DNA of 64,000 nt from Halioxenophilus aromaticivorans (GTDB taxonomy: Bacteria; Pseudomonadota; Gammaproteobacteria; Pseudomonadales; Cellvibrionaceae): NCBI RefSeq assembly GCF_042850945.1, contig NZ_AP031496.1, forward strand, positions 4,960,001 to 5,024,000, in the 5' to 3' direction. This document shows, one piece after another, positions 39,224 through 49,397 of this stretch. A program made the position numbers and the translations under genes. Within the stretch, counting starts at the first letter, position 1; each line of letters starts with the position of its first letter. The notes under the pieces are model-generated. The model saw nothing but the letters and a program-made list of their open reading frames with translations, made no database searches and was not told the DNA's origin.

Positions 39224-42200
39224 ATGAAACCTTTCTTAAAACAGCGCTTAGCTGCGGCCGTGATATTGGCCGCAACGGCAGGAGGCGTTAGCGCTCAGGA
39301 AACAACTTCGGCCATCCGCGGTAAGGTGCTAACACCTGGCGGCAGCCCAATGGCCAACGCAGAAGTATTGGTTATTGATACTCGCACCGGTTCGCAACGC
39401 GCCTACAACACCAACGCATCGGGCTCCTTCTTTGCCCCCAACTTGGCCGTTGGTGGCCCCTACCGTGTGGTTATCGACGGTAAAGAAACCATGGTTGAGT
39501 CCATCAGCCTCGGTGATGTGTACAACCTAACCGTGGGCGGTTCTCAGTCCAGCATGGAAGAAGTCACCGTGGTGGCCGATGCCGGCGCTCTGAACAGCAT
39601 GGCGGTGGGCCCGTCCGCCAGCTTTGGCCAATATGAACTGGATACTGCGGTAACCATCAGCCGCGACCTAACTGAAATGATCGCAGTGGACCCACGCATT
39701 AACCTGGACCCAGGCGGCGGCATCAACTGCGCGGGTAAACACCCACGATTTAACAGCACCACTTTGGACGGCGTTAGCCAAAACGACCGCTTCGGTTTGA
39801 ACAGCAACGGTTACTCCACCGCCACCGGTATGCCCTTCCCTCTGGCAGCCATTGGCCAGGTATCGGTCGAACTGGCCCCCTTCGACGTAAACTACGGCGG
39901 CTTTAGCGCGTGTACCATCAACGCCGTAACCAAAACCGGCTCCAACGAATTCCACGGCGGCGTATTCTATCAATACACCGACGACAGCCTGCGCGGCGAT
40001 TCTCTGGATTTTGGCGGCGGCGACTTTAACCAGTATGACAGCGACGACTACGACGAATACCGTCGCGGTTTTGACCTGGGCGGTTACATCATCCCAGACA
40101 AATTATTCTTTTACGTTGCCTACGAAGAATCCCAAGAGCCTGAATTTATTGCCCAGGGCGTTGCCGGCACCAACAACGGTGAAGTACGCGACTGGTTAAG
40201 CCAGGACGATTTCGACCGCATTTCCAACATTGCCCAAACCGTTTACAACTATACCCCCGGAGGCATGCCAGGCAATGGCGTACAAGAGGAAGAAAAGTAC
40301 TCAGCGCGCTTAGATTGGAACATCACTGACCTGCAAACCTTGACGTTGATCTACAACAAGTACGAAGGCTTCGAAAATCGCGCCTCGGACAGCGACGACA
40401 ACGAGTTTGAATTTGCCAACCACTTCTACACCAAAGGCGCCGAATCCGAGACCTTAACGGCCAAGTGGGCTGCCCAGTGGACCGATACCTTCTCCACCGA
40501 AGTGTTCTACAGCCAGAACGAGATGAACGACTCCCAGGTCAACGTGGCCGACGTAGGCTTTGCAGAAATGCAGATCTCCATTGGCGACAACACCGTTTAC
40601 ATGGGTACCGACGATTCACGTCAATCCAACGCCCTGGATACCGAAGCGGACTACTTTAAACTTAACGCTCAATACCTTGCTGGCGACCACGTATTAACCT
40701 TTGGTTACGAGCAAGAGGCGCTGTCTGTATTCAACCTGTTTGTGCAGCACTCCGACGGCGGTGAAATTCGCTTTGACAGCATCGACGATTTTGAAGCTGG
40801 CCTAGCCGCTCGTTACTATTACGGCAGCGGTGGCGGCACCAACAACTCCGACGATGCCGCGGCTTCCTATGAAAACACCTTGCACACCTTTTACGTGCAG
40901 GATGAATGGTACATTGCCGATGCCAACCTAACCCTGGTTTACGGCTTGCGTTACGAGAAATTTACCAGCGATGACGCACCCAACTACAACCCAGCGTGGG
41001 AAGATGAGTTTGGCTTCTCTAATGCTAACGGCATCGACGGTGTTGATTTGTTAATGCCACGCTTTGGTTTCACCTGGGATGCCAGCGACACCACCACCTT
41101 CCGCGGCGGTATTGGCTTGTTTTCTGGTGGTAACCCGAACGTGTGGTTATCCAACGCTTGGAGTAACGATGGCTTTACCAACGTTCAAATTCGTGAAGAC
41201 GACGTATCCTTGTTTACCTCACCGCTTGCCAATGGCGGCCGACCTGGCTACGCCCCCCTGCAATCGCTTTACGATACGGTAGCGGCCACAACCGCGAACG
41301 ACGCTACAGTCAGCCGAACGGCGGTAATTGACCCAGACTACGAGCAGCCTGGTGAGTGGAAAATATCCTTAGGCACCACCCACGAGTTTGGCAACGGCGT
41401 GATCATGGATTTAGACCTGATCTACTCGCGCTTGGAAAACGCCGCCTACTACCAGGACATTAGCCAAACCATCGTCGGCTACACCACCACAGGCACACCC
41501 ATTTACGACTTCTCTGGTGATGTCGCTGACGTACATATGCTGACTAACTCCAGCTACGACGCCGAAGGTTTTATCGCGTCTATTGGTTTAACCAAAGCGT
41601 TTGAAAACGGCTTAACGATTAGCGCGGGTTACGCCTTGGTGGAATCGGAAGATATCAGCCCAATGACCTCTTCCACGGCGGGCTCAAACTTCGAAAGCAC
41701 TGCCTTGCGTGATGTTAACAACCCGCGCCCTGGCACCTCGAATTACGAAGTTCCACACCGTTTCAGCATGAACCTGAACTACAGCAAAGAGTTTATTCCA
41801 GGCCTGGAAACCAACATCACCCTAACCGCCGTGCGAGCCCAGGGCCAGGGCGGCAACTTTGTGATGGATGGCCAATCGCTGGAAGGCGACGGCTTCTTCG
41901 GCCGCCACCTGCTGTACGTACCTACCGGCGCGGATGACCCCAACGTGGTGTTTGCCGACACCTTCGACCAGGACGCTTTCTTCTCCTGGGCGGATAAAAA
42001 CGGGCTGGGTTCTGGCTACGTAGGCCGCAACGAAGTGAACTCCAACTGGAGCACCAAAATCAACCTGGCCGTGCGCCAAGAGATTCCAAGCTTCTCGGAC
42101 GACACCCACGCGTCTGTTTACCTACTGGTTAACAACCTGGGCAACTTGCTAAACGACCGCTGGGGCCACCAGTACGACGCCCAGTTCTTTAGCCAAGAAG

Positions 42201-42328
42201 TGGTAGACGTTGAAGTCAACGACGCCGGCCAATACGTATTCACCAATTTTAAAGGTGGCAACGTGGACAGCCTGGAAGACAACCTATCCCTGTGGGAAGC
42301 ACAGATTGGTATCGATTTCCGATTCTAA
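39224..42328 (+). CDS. Oar-like TonB-dependent receptor with carboxypeptidase-regulatory N-terminal domain
   Basis: 1034 residues. The signal peptide ends at VSAQ. Residues 28-105 form a carboxypeptidase-regulatory-like beta-sandwich (AIRGKVLTPGGSPMANAEVL), then a plug begins EEVTVVADAGAL with DGVSQNDRFGLN, followed by a very long barrel ending IGIDFRF with terminal phenylalanine. This OmpA-related Oar/SusC-like class is used for large or complex ligands. AGGGAA precedes the ATG. Divergent from the EEP enzyme and downstream of the Pho-box candidate; a phosphate-bearing ligand is plausible. Monocistronic, with its own terminator. Confidence 0.92.
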   Translation: MKPFLKQRLAAAVILAATAGGVSAQETTSAIRGKVLTPGGSPMANAEVLVIDTRTGSQRAYNTNASGSFFAPNLAVGGPYRVVIDGKETMVESISLGDVYNLTVGGSQSSMEEVTVVADAGALNSMAVGPSASFGQYELDTAVTISRDLTEMIAVDPRINLDPGGGINCAGKHPRFNSTTLDGVSQNDRFGLNSNGYSTATGMPFPLAAIGQVSVELAPFDVNYGGFSACTINAVTKTGSNEFHGGVFYQYTDDSLRGDSLDFGGGDFNQYDSDDYDEYRRGFDLGGYIIPDKLFFYVAYEESQEPEFIAQGVAGTNNGEVRDWLSQDDFDRISNIAQTVYNYTPGGMPGNGVQEEEKYSARLDWNITDLQTLTLIYNKYEGFENRASDSDDNEFEFANHFYTKGAESETLTAKWAAQWTDTFSTEVFYSQNEMNDSQVNVADVGFAEMQISIGDNTVYMGTDDSRQSNALDTEADYFKLNAQYLAGDHVLTFGYEQEALSVFNLFVQHSDGGEIRFDSIDDFEAGLAARYYYGSGGGTNNSDDAAASYENTLHTFYVQDEWYIADANLTLVYGLRYEKFTSDDAPNYNPAWEDEFGFSNANGIDGVDLLMPRFGFTWDASDTTTFRGGIGLFSGGNPNVWLSNAWSNDGFTNVQIREDDVSLFTSPLANGGRPGYAPLQSLYDTVAATTANDATVSRTAVIDPDYEQPGEWKISLGTTHEFGNGVIMDLDLIYSRLENAAYYQDISQTIVGYTTTGTPIYDFSGDVADVHMLTNSSYDAEGFIASIGLTKAFENGLTISAGYALVESEDISPMTSSTAGSNFESTALRDVNNPRPGTSNYEVPHRFSMNLNYSKEFIPGLETNITLTAVRAQGQGGNFVMDGQSLEGDGFFGRHLLYVPTGADDPNVVFADTFDQDAFFSWADKNGLGSGYVGRNEVNSNWSTKINLAVRQEIPSFSDDTHASVYLLVNNLGNLLNDRWGHQYDAQFFSQEVVDVEVNDAGQYVFTNFKGGNVDSLEDNLSLWEAQIGIDFRF

Positions 42329-42381
42329 TCTGGGCGTAGCCCTACTTGCATAAGGATGTGCAGGGATAAAACGCAGTACGA

Positions 42382-42408
42382 GAGCCGGCCATTGCGCCGG
42401 CTTTTTTG
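42382..42408 (+). terminator. Rho-independent terminator of the Oar-like receptor gene
   Basis: An AGCCGGC stem with its complement GCCGGCT is followed by six T, about 55 bases after the stop codon. Confidence 0.9.
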
Positions 42409-42512
42409 TGGCCATTTTAATCTACGCCTGCCATTCCCAAGCCCGCCCTATTGATCTACCCTAAACCATCGGTTACCGTGCCCGGCACATTTTCTGTGAG
42501 GATACTGGCCAC

Positions 42513-44177
42513 ATGGCTCAATACGTTTACAGCATGAATCGCGTTGGCAAAATCGTGCCACCGAAACGCGAAATTCTAAAAGATATTTCCCTGTCGTTTT
42601 TTCCTGGCGCCAAAATCGGCGTTCTGGGGTTAAACGGATCGGGTAAATCAACACTGCTAAAAATCATGGCCGGGGTTGATCAAGACTACAACGGCGAAGC
42701 CCGCCCAATGCCCGGTATTAGCGTTGGCTATCTGTCCCAGGAACCACAGCTAGACCCAGCAAAAGATGTGCGCGGCAACGTTGAAGAAGGCGTACAAGAA
42801 GCCGTGGATGCACTGGCTGAATTAGACCAGGTGTACGCCGCCTACGCCGAAGAGGGTGCCGACTTCGACGCCCTGGCCAAACGCCAGGCCAAGCTGGAAG
42901 ACATCATTCAGGCCTGGGATGCGCACAATCTTAACAACAAACTTGAACAAGCCGCCGACGCCCTGCGCCTGCCGGCCTGGGACGCCGACGTAACCAAATT
43001 ATCCGGTGGTGAACGCCGCCGTGTGGCCCTGTGCCGTTTGTTACTGTCGCGCCCGGATATGCTGCTTTTGGACGAACCCACCAACCACCTGGATGCCGAA
43101 TCGGTATTTTGGCTAGAACGCTTTTTAGTGGACTTCCCCGGCACCGTGGTGGCCATTACCCACGATCGCTATTTCTTAGATAACGCCGCCGGCTGGATTT
43201 TAGAACTCGACCGTGGCCGTGGCATTCCCTATGAAGGCAATTACTCCACCTGGTTAGAAGCCAAAGAGCAACGCCTGGAGCAAGAACAAAAAACCGAGGC
43301 TTCACACCAAAAAGCCATTAAAGCCGAACTGGAATGGGTGCGCCAAAATCCCAAGGGCCGCCACGCTAAAAACAAAGCGCGTTTGGCTCGGTTTGAGGAA
43401 ATGCAGTCACAGGAATTCCAAAAGCGCAACGAAACCAACGAAATCTACATCCCCCCTGGTGAGCGATTGGGCGACAAGGTCATTGAATTTAATGGCGTGA
43501 GTAAAAGCTTTGGCGACCGCGTATTAATTAACGATTTAACCTTTAGCATTCCTAAGGGCGCTATTGTGGGCATCGTCGGAGGCAACGGTGCGGGTAAATC
43601 TACCCTATTCCGTATGATTGCCGGCGAGGAACAGCCCGATGCCGGCAACATTGAAAAAGGCGATACCGTTGACGTTGCCTTTGTAGAGCAAACCCGAGAA
43701 GGCCTGGATGACAACCAAACCGTTTGGGAAGCCATCTCCGGCGGAGCCGATATTTTGCAAATCAATAACTACGAAGTCAGTTCGCGCTCCTACGTTGGCC
43801 GCTTTAATTTTAAAGGCAGCGACCAACAAAAACGCGTGGGCGAGTTATCCGGCGGTGAGCGCGGCCGCTTGCATTTGGCCAACACGCTGAAGCAAGGCGC
43901 CAACGTTTTGCTGCTGGATGAACCCTCCAACGACCTGGACGTAGAAACTCTACGCGCCTTGGAAGAAGCGCTGCTGAACTTCCCCGGTTGCGCCCTGGTT
44001 ATTTCCCACGACCGCTGGTTCCTTGACCGGGTGGCCACTCATATTTTGGCCTACGAAGGCGACAGTGAAGTGGTGTTCTTTGAGGGCAACTACACGGAGT
44101 ACCATGAAGACTTTGTTCAGCGCAAGGGCGAGAATGCCGAGCCCAAGCGCATGAAATACAAGCCTATCCAGGCCTAG
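42513..44177 (+). CDS. ettA: Energy-dependent translational throttle protein EttA (ABC-F)
   Basis: 554 residues, almost the E. coli length. Two ABC domains are present without membrane helices. Walker A: GLNGSGKSTLLK and GGNGAGKSTLFR; signatures: LSGGERRRVALCRLL and LSGGERGRLHLANTL; Walker B: LLLDEPTNHLD and LLLDEPSNDLD. The first domain carries the EttA arm insertion (about residues 95-140) and the inter-domain linker is the basic P-site tRNA-interaction motif. EttA binds the ribosomal E site and gates the first elongation step according to ADP/ATP. The start ATG follows GAGG. Confidence 0.95.
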   Translation: MAQYVYSMNRVGKIVPPKREILKDISLSFFPGAKIGVLGLNGSGKSTLLKIMAGVDQDYNGEARPMPGISVGYLSQEPQLDPAKDVRGNVEEGVQEAVDALAELDQVYAAYAEEGADFDALAKRQAKLEDIIQAWDAHNLNNKLEQAADALRLPAWDADVTKLSGGERRRVALCRLLLSRPDMLLLDEPTNHLDAESVFWLERFLVDFPGTVVAITHDRYFLDNAAGWILELDRGRGIPYEGNYSTWLEAKEQRLEQEQKTEASHQKAIKAELEWVRQNPKGRHAKNKARLARFEEMQSQEFQKRNETNEIYIPPGERLGDKVIEFNGVSKSFGDRVLINDLTFSIPKGAIVGIVGGNGAGKSTLFRMIAGEEQPDAGNIEKGDTVDVAFVEQTREGLDDNQTVWEAISGGADILQINNYEVSSRSYVGRFNFKGSDQQKRVGELSGGERGRLHLANTLKQGANVLLLDEPSNDLDVETLRALEEALLNFPGCALVISHDRWFLDRVATHILAYEGDSEVVFFEGNYTEYHEDFVQRKGENAEPKRMKYKPIQA

Positions 44178-44617
44178 TTCTTGACGAAGCAAACTAAGCG
44201 AAATAAAACAGCCTGTTTTTTTATTTCGACTGCGCGAAACGGCAGGGATGCCGTTTCAAGCTACCGGTCAACTAGCGGCACCTAAAACAACACCAAGCTA
44301 ATACACAATACTAATCGGTTTGAATCATTTACCTGCGTGAATCTCGCCCTCCGACAGCCGCTACCCGATCATCATTAAGCTAAACCGCTCTCGGTAATAG
44401 AAAGTCAGCTTTTTTATTCCTGATCTACGCCATAATTAGTCAGCTTTTTATCTTGCTTTGATTTAAATTCCCTTTTAAGCGCCTTTTTGTCCTTTTAGCC
44501 AAAAAAAGCGTGCGCCTTTTTTGCCATTGGCGTTAAGATCTCGGCTATGGCGTAAAAGTTTTAATTCATCGGCCCAGGCCGATCACTTACCGCTCTGTAT
44601 AATATTGTGCCGATGGA
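44178..44617. other. Intergenic region with hairpins and a promoter-like element
   Basis: No gene is seen. A T-rich imperfect hairpin (44198-44228) can serve as terminator for ettA. It is followed at 44235-44256 by a perfect 9-bp hairpin GAAACGGCA/TGCCGTTTC around GGGA, a motif also present twice at 51.4 and 51.8 kb. TATAAT at 44598-44603 is a likely -10 for the GMC gene, but no good -35 precedes it. Confidence 0.5.
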
Positions 44618-44668
44618 TTGGCCTACGCTGAAACCACTTTTACTAACCGCAGTCGCGTGGTGTTAGGC

Positions 44669-46369
44669 ATGCATATTGATACGCAGTTGCTAGAGCCGGA
44701 TCAGATTATTGAATCCGATGTTTGTATTATTGGTGCGGGCCCCGCAGGCACTACTTCCGCTCAAGAATTTTTGGACAGCGATTTACGAGTAACCCTACTG
44801 GAAAGCGGCGGCTTAGAATATAACCCCCGTGCACAACAACTCAGCTCTGGCGAAATCAGCGGCGACCTTTACGAACCCATGGAAGACACCCACCTACGAC
44901 AAGTAGGCGGCACCGCCAATCATTGGATTATAAAAATGGCCGACAAAGAATTCGGCTACCGCTATGCGCCTTTAAATGACGTTGACTTTAAACCCCGCGC
45001 CGCCGTGCCTAATTCTGGCTGGCCAATTACCCGCAAAGAATTAGAACCCTACTACCAGCGCGCGCATACAGCCTGTGAGATCGGGCCTTTCCGCTACCAA
45101 GCTGGCAGCTGGGACAAGCAAGGCTTTGAAACCCTCGACGTCGAAGAAAAAGGCTTGGTTAATAATTATTTTGCTTTTGGCCCTACCCGAGTATTTACTA
45201 AAACCATCCCCGAAAAAATCGCAGGGTCGAAAAACGTTAATCTCTACTACAACGCCACCGTGGTGGAGCTGCTGTGCCACGCCGACAGCGATAAAGTAAG
45301 TTGCGCGAAGGTGCGCACTTTTGATGGCAAAGAAACTTTATTCAAAGCCCAGTATTTTATTTTAGCCGGTGGCGGCTACCAAACAGCTCGCTTACTGTTA
45401 GCCTCAAACCGACAAAAATCCAATGGTCTAGGTAACGAACACGATGTGGTCGGCCGCTATTATATGGACCACAGTCTGTCACCCAGCGGCAACTTCTACC
45501 CACACGATTTGAAATTAATCAATCGCCTTGGCGTATACGACATGCGTTTGATTGATGGCGCCTCTATATTAGGCAAGCTTGGCTTCACCGAAAAAACGTT
45601 GGAAGAACAGCAACTATTGAATTTCACCGCCACGGTGTTTCCTATGCCTAAAGCGCGAGATGTCGACGCTTTGAAAGCCTTGCGCAGCATAGCCATCGAC
45701 CTGAAAGGCCGCCGTTTCCCCAAACATCTACTGCGCAATGCCTACAAAGGTTTATTGGGCGGCAAACATTTAATGCATGTGCTGTTTCAATTATTAATCC
45801 ACGGCGCTCCCATTATGCCGGGTTTTGGCCAGGGCGGCTGGTCCAAAACCCACGATAATCACAAAAAATTTGAGCGGTTGGAATTACTGGCGTTTGTTGA
45901 ACAATCACCGATGCCGGATAACCGGGTGACCCTATCGAACGAAAAAGACGAGCTGGGCATGCCGAAATTAAAAGCGCACTATAAATGGCGAGAACAAGAT
46001 TTAAAAAGCATTAGCAAAGCCGGCAAACTTATGGGCCAAGCATTAAGTGCAACCAACCTAGGCCGTTTTGTGCCCGCCGGAGATGGCAACAACCCCGTTA
46101 TAGGCTCTTTGGGACTGCACCATATTATGGGCACCACGCGCATGGGCAATGACCCCGCCACCAGCGTGGTGGATAAACACTGTAAAGTCCACTCCCTGGA
46201 TAATCTATACATTGCCTCCAGTTCGGTGTTTACCACCGGAGGTTATGCCAACCCTACACTGACCATTTTGGCCCTAGCCCTACGCGTGACCGACACAGTA
46301 AAAACGCGTGTCACTGCCGGTGAGGTGTCCTTCCAGAATCAACAAGAAGTGCTTGAAGCCGTAACCTGA
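44669..46369 (+). CDS. GMC-family FAD-dependent oxidoreductase
   Basis: About 566 residues from the ATG at 44669; a TTG at 44618 is in frame but would leave almost no leader after the TATAAT at 44598. The FAD loop VCIIGAGPAGTTSAQEFLDS, the RQVGGTANHW segment and the terminal GLHHIMGTTRMGNDP with YIASSSVFTTGGYANPTLT are typical. The H-H-I-M-G-T-T motif holds the active-site His. GMC enzymes oxidise sugars, choline, polyols or other alcohols. Here there is no gamma subunit or cytochrome gene and no Tat signal, so it is probably cytoplasmic or uses another carrier. Substrate unknown. Confidence 0.88.
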   Translation: MHIDTQLLEPDQIIESDVCIIGAGPAGTTSAQEFLDSDLRVTLLESGGLEYNPRAQQLSSGEISGDLYEPMEDTHLRQVGGTANHWIIKMADKEFGYRYAPLNDVDFKPRAAVPNSGWPITRKELEPYYQRAHTACEIGPFRYQAGSWDKQGFETLDVEEKGLVNNYFAFGPTRVFTKTIPEKIAGSKNVNLYYNATVVELLCHADSDKVSCAKVRTFDGKETLFKAQYFILAGGGYQTARLLLASNRQKSNGLGNEHDVVGRYYMDHSLSPSGNFYPHDLKLINRLGVYDMRLIDGASILGKLGFTEKTLEEQQLLNFTATVFPMPKARDVDALKALRSIAIDLKGRRFPKHLLRNAYKGLLGGKHLMHVLFQLLIHGAPIMPGFGQGGWSKTHDNHKKFERLELLAFVEQSPMPDNRVTLSNEKDELGMPKLKAHYKWREQDLKSISKAGKLMGQALSATNLGRFVPAGDGNNPVIGSLGLHHIMGTTRMGNDPATSVVDKHCKVHSLDNLYIASSSVFTTGGYANPTLTILALALRVTDTVKTRVTAGEVSFQNQQEVLEAVT

Positions 46370-46566
46370 TTTGCTCGTACCCACGTTTGCTTGTATTGTG
46401 CAGTGCAATAATAAGAATCACCCGCTCAACGGAAGGCGGGCTTGCACAGTCTGGATAACAATAACTGGGCGGAAACGTTAGGCTTAACTGCAATCCACGT
46501 GGGACTTTGCACGCGGTAAACGCACTTTAGCTTCTCACACCGTCAAAGAACGACTTGCGTACCCCT

Positions 46567-46899
46567 ATGAGTATTCACAAAGAGCGTCGCAATTTTCCTC
46601 GCATACAGTTACGTGCCAACGCGGAATTAGAAACTGCGGCCGGTCGCTGGCCCGTGCAATTGGTGGATTTATCCTTCAGCGGCGCCTTGGTGGCTTGCTC
46701 GCTGCCATTTCCGCCCTCACGCAGTGAAACCGTCACCCTGCACATAAACCTAAACCAAGATCACCCCATTCTAATGCGCGGCCATTTGGTGCACAGCAAC
46801 GGCTCCTATCTAGGGCTGGAGTGCTCGCCCACCGGAGTGGATCAACGCGCCAGCCTAAGAAAATTATTCAGCCACAAAAATAACGCCACCTTGGGTTAA
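46567..46899 (+). CDS. PilZ-domain protein (c-di-GMP effector candidate)
   Basis: 110 residues from the ATG at 46567; an earlier TTG is less likely. The c-di-GMP ligand motifs are both present: ERRNFPR at the N-terminus (R-x3-R) and VDLSFSGALV (D/N-x-S-x-x-G). The single domain fills the protein. It converges with radA, overlapping its end by four bases. No ribosome-binding site is obvious. The partner is unknown. Confidence 0.85.
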   Translation: MSIHKERRNFPRIQLRANAELETAAGRWPVQLVDLSFSGALVACSLPFPPSRSETVTLHINLNQDHPILMRGHLVHSNGSYLGLECSPTGVDQRASLRKLFSHKNNATLG

Positions 46900-48269
46900 T
46901 CCGCTAAGGCCTCTATGGCATCCGCCAGTTTTTTCACGGGTACCAGTTCCATGCCTTCAACCCCCTGCTTGGGACAATTGGCCGCTGGCACAATCGCCTT
47001 TTTAAAGCCGTGTTTGCGCGCCTCACGCACGCGCTCCTGGCCATTGGGCACCGGCCGAATCTCACCGGACAAACCCACCTCGCCGAACGCTATTAGTCCC
47101 TCTGGCAGAGGGTGATCGCGAAAGCTAGACACCACCGCCAACAACAGAGCTAAATCGGAGCTGGTTTCCACCACCTTAACGCCGCCGACGACGTTCACAA
47201 ATACATCCTGATCGCCCAGGTGCAGTCCGCCATGGCGGTGCATAACCGCCAGCAACATGGCCATGCGGTTTTGCTCCAACCCCACTGCCACCCGGCGCGG
47301 GCTACCAAAGTGACTGTCGTCTACCAGAGCTTGGATTTCTACCAGCAACGGACGAGTGCCCTCCCACACCACCATCACCACAGAGCCCGAGGCGATATCC
47401 TCAGCGCGCTGCAAAAAAATAGCTGAGGGGTTGGAAACTTCACGTAAGCCTTGCTCCGTCATGGCAAACACCCCCAGCTCATTCACCGCGCCAAAGCGGT
47501 TTTTATGGCTGCGTAGGGTGCGAAAGCGGCTGTCTTGATCGCCATCCAACAAGGTGGAACAGTCGATCATATGCTCCAGTACCTTGGGCCCGGCTAAACT
47601 GCCATCCTTAGTAACGTGGCCAACCAATATCAATACCGTGCCGCTGGTTTTGGCAAAGCGGGTTAAAAACGCCGCGCACTCTCGCACCTGGGACACACTG
47701 CCCGGCGCCGATTGGATATCCGGCATATGCACCACTTGTATGGAATCCACCACCAGAATTTTAGGCTGCAACTGACTGGCCGCATGAACAATGGACTCGA
47801 CGTTGGTTTCGGCCAAAAGGTTTAACTGTTCAGTGGGTAGATTTAACCGTGCCGCACGCATGGCTACCTGCTGTAGGGACTCCTCACCGGTGACATACAA
47901 CGCTGGCATTTTTTCAGCCAAGCTGCAAAGTGTTTGCAGCAGCAAGGTCGATTTACCCGCACCCGGGTTGCCACCAATCAGCACTACGGAGCCGGGCACC
48001 AAACCACCCCCCAGCACTCGGTCCAACTCGCCCACCCCGGTACTCAACCGGGGCAGATCTTCCAAGCTGATATCCTTAAGCTTTTGCACCTTGGCACTGG
48101 TGGCCCCGGCGTAACCCTCAAACCGCTGGCTGCCACTTTTTTTGCCAGCCGGTGCCAGACGCACCTCGCTTAGGCTGTTCCAGGCCCCACAGTCGTTGCA
48201 CTGCCCCTGCCATTTGCTGTAATCCGAACCACACTCGTTGCACACATATGCGGTTTTGCTCTTCGCCAC
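46896..48269 (-). CDS. radA: DNA repair protein RadA
   Basis: About 457 residues. The N-terminal four-cysteine zinc finger is CNECGSDYSKWQGQCNDCG. Walker A is GGNPGAGKSTLL, the RadA-specific SHKNRFG follows, and a Lon-like C-terminal domain ends the protein. The enzyme drives branch migration in recombination. Two starts compete: a TTG at 48275 very close to AAGG, and a GTG at 48269 nine bases from it; the GTG gives V-A-K-S, matching E. coli M-A-K. Confidence 0.96.
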   Translation of the reverse strand: MAKSKTAYVCNECGSDYSKWQGQCNDCGAWNSLSEVRLAPAGKKSGSQRFEGYAGATSAKVQKLKDISLEDLPRLSTGVGELDRVLGGGLVPGSVVLIGGNPGAGKSTLLLQTLCSLAEKMPALYVTGEESLQQVAMRAARLNLPTEQLNLLAETNVESIVHAASQLQPKILVVDSIQVVHMPDIQSAPGSVSQVRECAAFLTRFAKTSGTVLILVGHVTKDGSLAGPKVLEHMIDCSTLLDGDQDSRFRTLRSHKNRFGAVNELGVFAMTEQGLREVSNPSAIFLQRAEDIASGSVVMVVWEGTRPLLVEIQALVDDSHFGSPRRVAVGLEQNRMAMLLAVMHRHGGLHLGDQDVFVNVVGGVKVVETSSDLALLLAVVSSFRDHPLPEGLIAFGEVGLSGEIRPVPNGQERVREARKHGFKKAIVPAANCPKQGVEGMELVPVKKLADAIEALAD

Positions 48270-48338
48270 CGGCAATCACCTTAATCGATACAAATACTGA
48301 ATAAATATATAGGTATGTAGATTACCACAAACCAGAAA

Positions 48339-48382
48339 AAATCAATGGGGTAAAATCTATGGGGTCAGAGCCGTTTGATTTT
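48339..48382. repeat. Copy of the TGGGGTCAGAG motif
   Basis: ATCAATGGGGTAAAATCTATG and then TGGGGTCAGAGCCGTTTGAT lie between radA and the hydrolase. A nearly identical motif occurs at 17753-17777, 30 kb away. Similar strings sit next to REP-associated transposase genes in other gammaproteobacteria, from memory; no such gene is here. Confidence 0.4.
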
Positions 48383-48442
48383 GGCAAACGAATCCAAGTA
48401 CCCTAACCGGCCCAGTATTTTCGAAGCACTAAGGCCAGCACA

Positions 48443-49147
48443 ATGCCAAAAAATATCCCCCACCTCGCCCTACTTTCCGGCCTATTATGCGACGGCAGCG
48501 TTTGGGATGGCGTTATCGACGCTCTGGGAGATGCCGCCAAGCCAGTCGCCATTAGCTTTGCCGGCTGCACTACCATTCGGCAAATGGCGGAGAAAGTTCT
48601 AGCCAGCATGCCAGGAACATTCGCCCTAGCAGGCCATTCCATGGGCGGCCGCGTAGCGCTAGAGGTTTATCGTATGGCTCCGCAACAGATAGAGCGATTG
48701 GCGCTACTAAATACGGGCGTGCGCCCACGCACAGAAAAGGAAGTACCAGGCCGCCAGCGATTACTTGATTTAGCCGATGTAGAAGGCATGGCATCAGTGG
48801 CCCGAAGCTGGTTACCACCCATGATGTCTGAGGCCGCGCGAGGCGACTCAGGATTGATGGCACAGCTAAATACGATGATTGAGCGCCACTCCCCGGCCGA
48901 ATTCCACGGGCAAATTCACGCCCTACTCGATCGGCCCGATGCCGAGCAAGTACTGGCAACCGTAACGGTACCTACGCTTCTACTCAGTGGCGACCAAGAC
49001 CAATGGAGCCCGGTGGCCCAGCACCAAGCCATGCAGCAAATATTACCCCACGCCACGCTGGTGGCTTTGGCGGGCGTCGGCCATATGTCCACCGTAGAAG
49101 CGCCGGTTCAAATTGCCAATGCTTTGGAACAATGGCTTACGGGCTAA
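48443..49147 (+). CDS. Alpha/beta hydrolase
   Basis: 234 residues. The nucleophile elbow is GHSMGG, the acid is probably the aspartate in LLSGDQDQWSP and the histidine lies in GVGHMSTVEAP, giving a complete triad. The N-terminus LALLSGLLCDGSVWDGVIDA is typical of the 3-oxoadipate enol-lactonase/BioH-like group. The real substrate is unknown and no pathway genes are adjacent. Confidence 0.85.
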   Translation: MPKNIPHLALLSGLLCDGSVWDGVIDALGDAAKPVAISFAGCTTIRQMAEKVLASMPGTFALAGHSMGGRVALEVYRMAPQQIERLALLNTGVRPRTEKEVPGRQRLLDLADVEGMASVARSWLPPMMSEAARGDSGLMAQLNTMIERHSPAEFHGQIHALLDRPDAEQVLATVTVPTLLLSGDQDQWSPVAQHQAMQQILPHATLVALAGVGHMSTVEAPVQIANALEQWLTG

Positions 49148-49397
49148 AGCCCAACTAAGACAACAGTCAAAACCATTACCCAATTAAAATAAGTGCTTCT
49201 ATAAGATTACTACCCGTGATCTTAGTATCGGTATTTTTAAGCTTGATGGGCTGCGATCGCTACCAGAACTTAGTTGAGTCACTGGCGTTCCCACAATCCT
49301 CATTGGAAAAATTCGGCGCCACAAAATAAAATACAACGCCGTTCAATATAATAATAAAACAGAGTTCGTAGTTTTTTTCACGTTAGCTGGTATTTTC

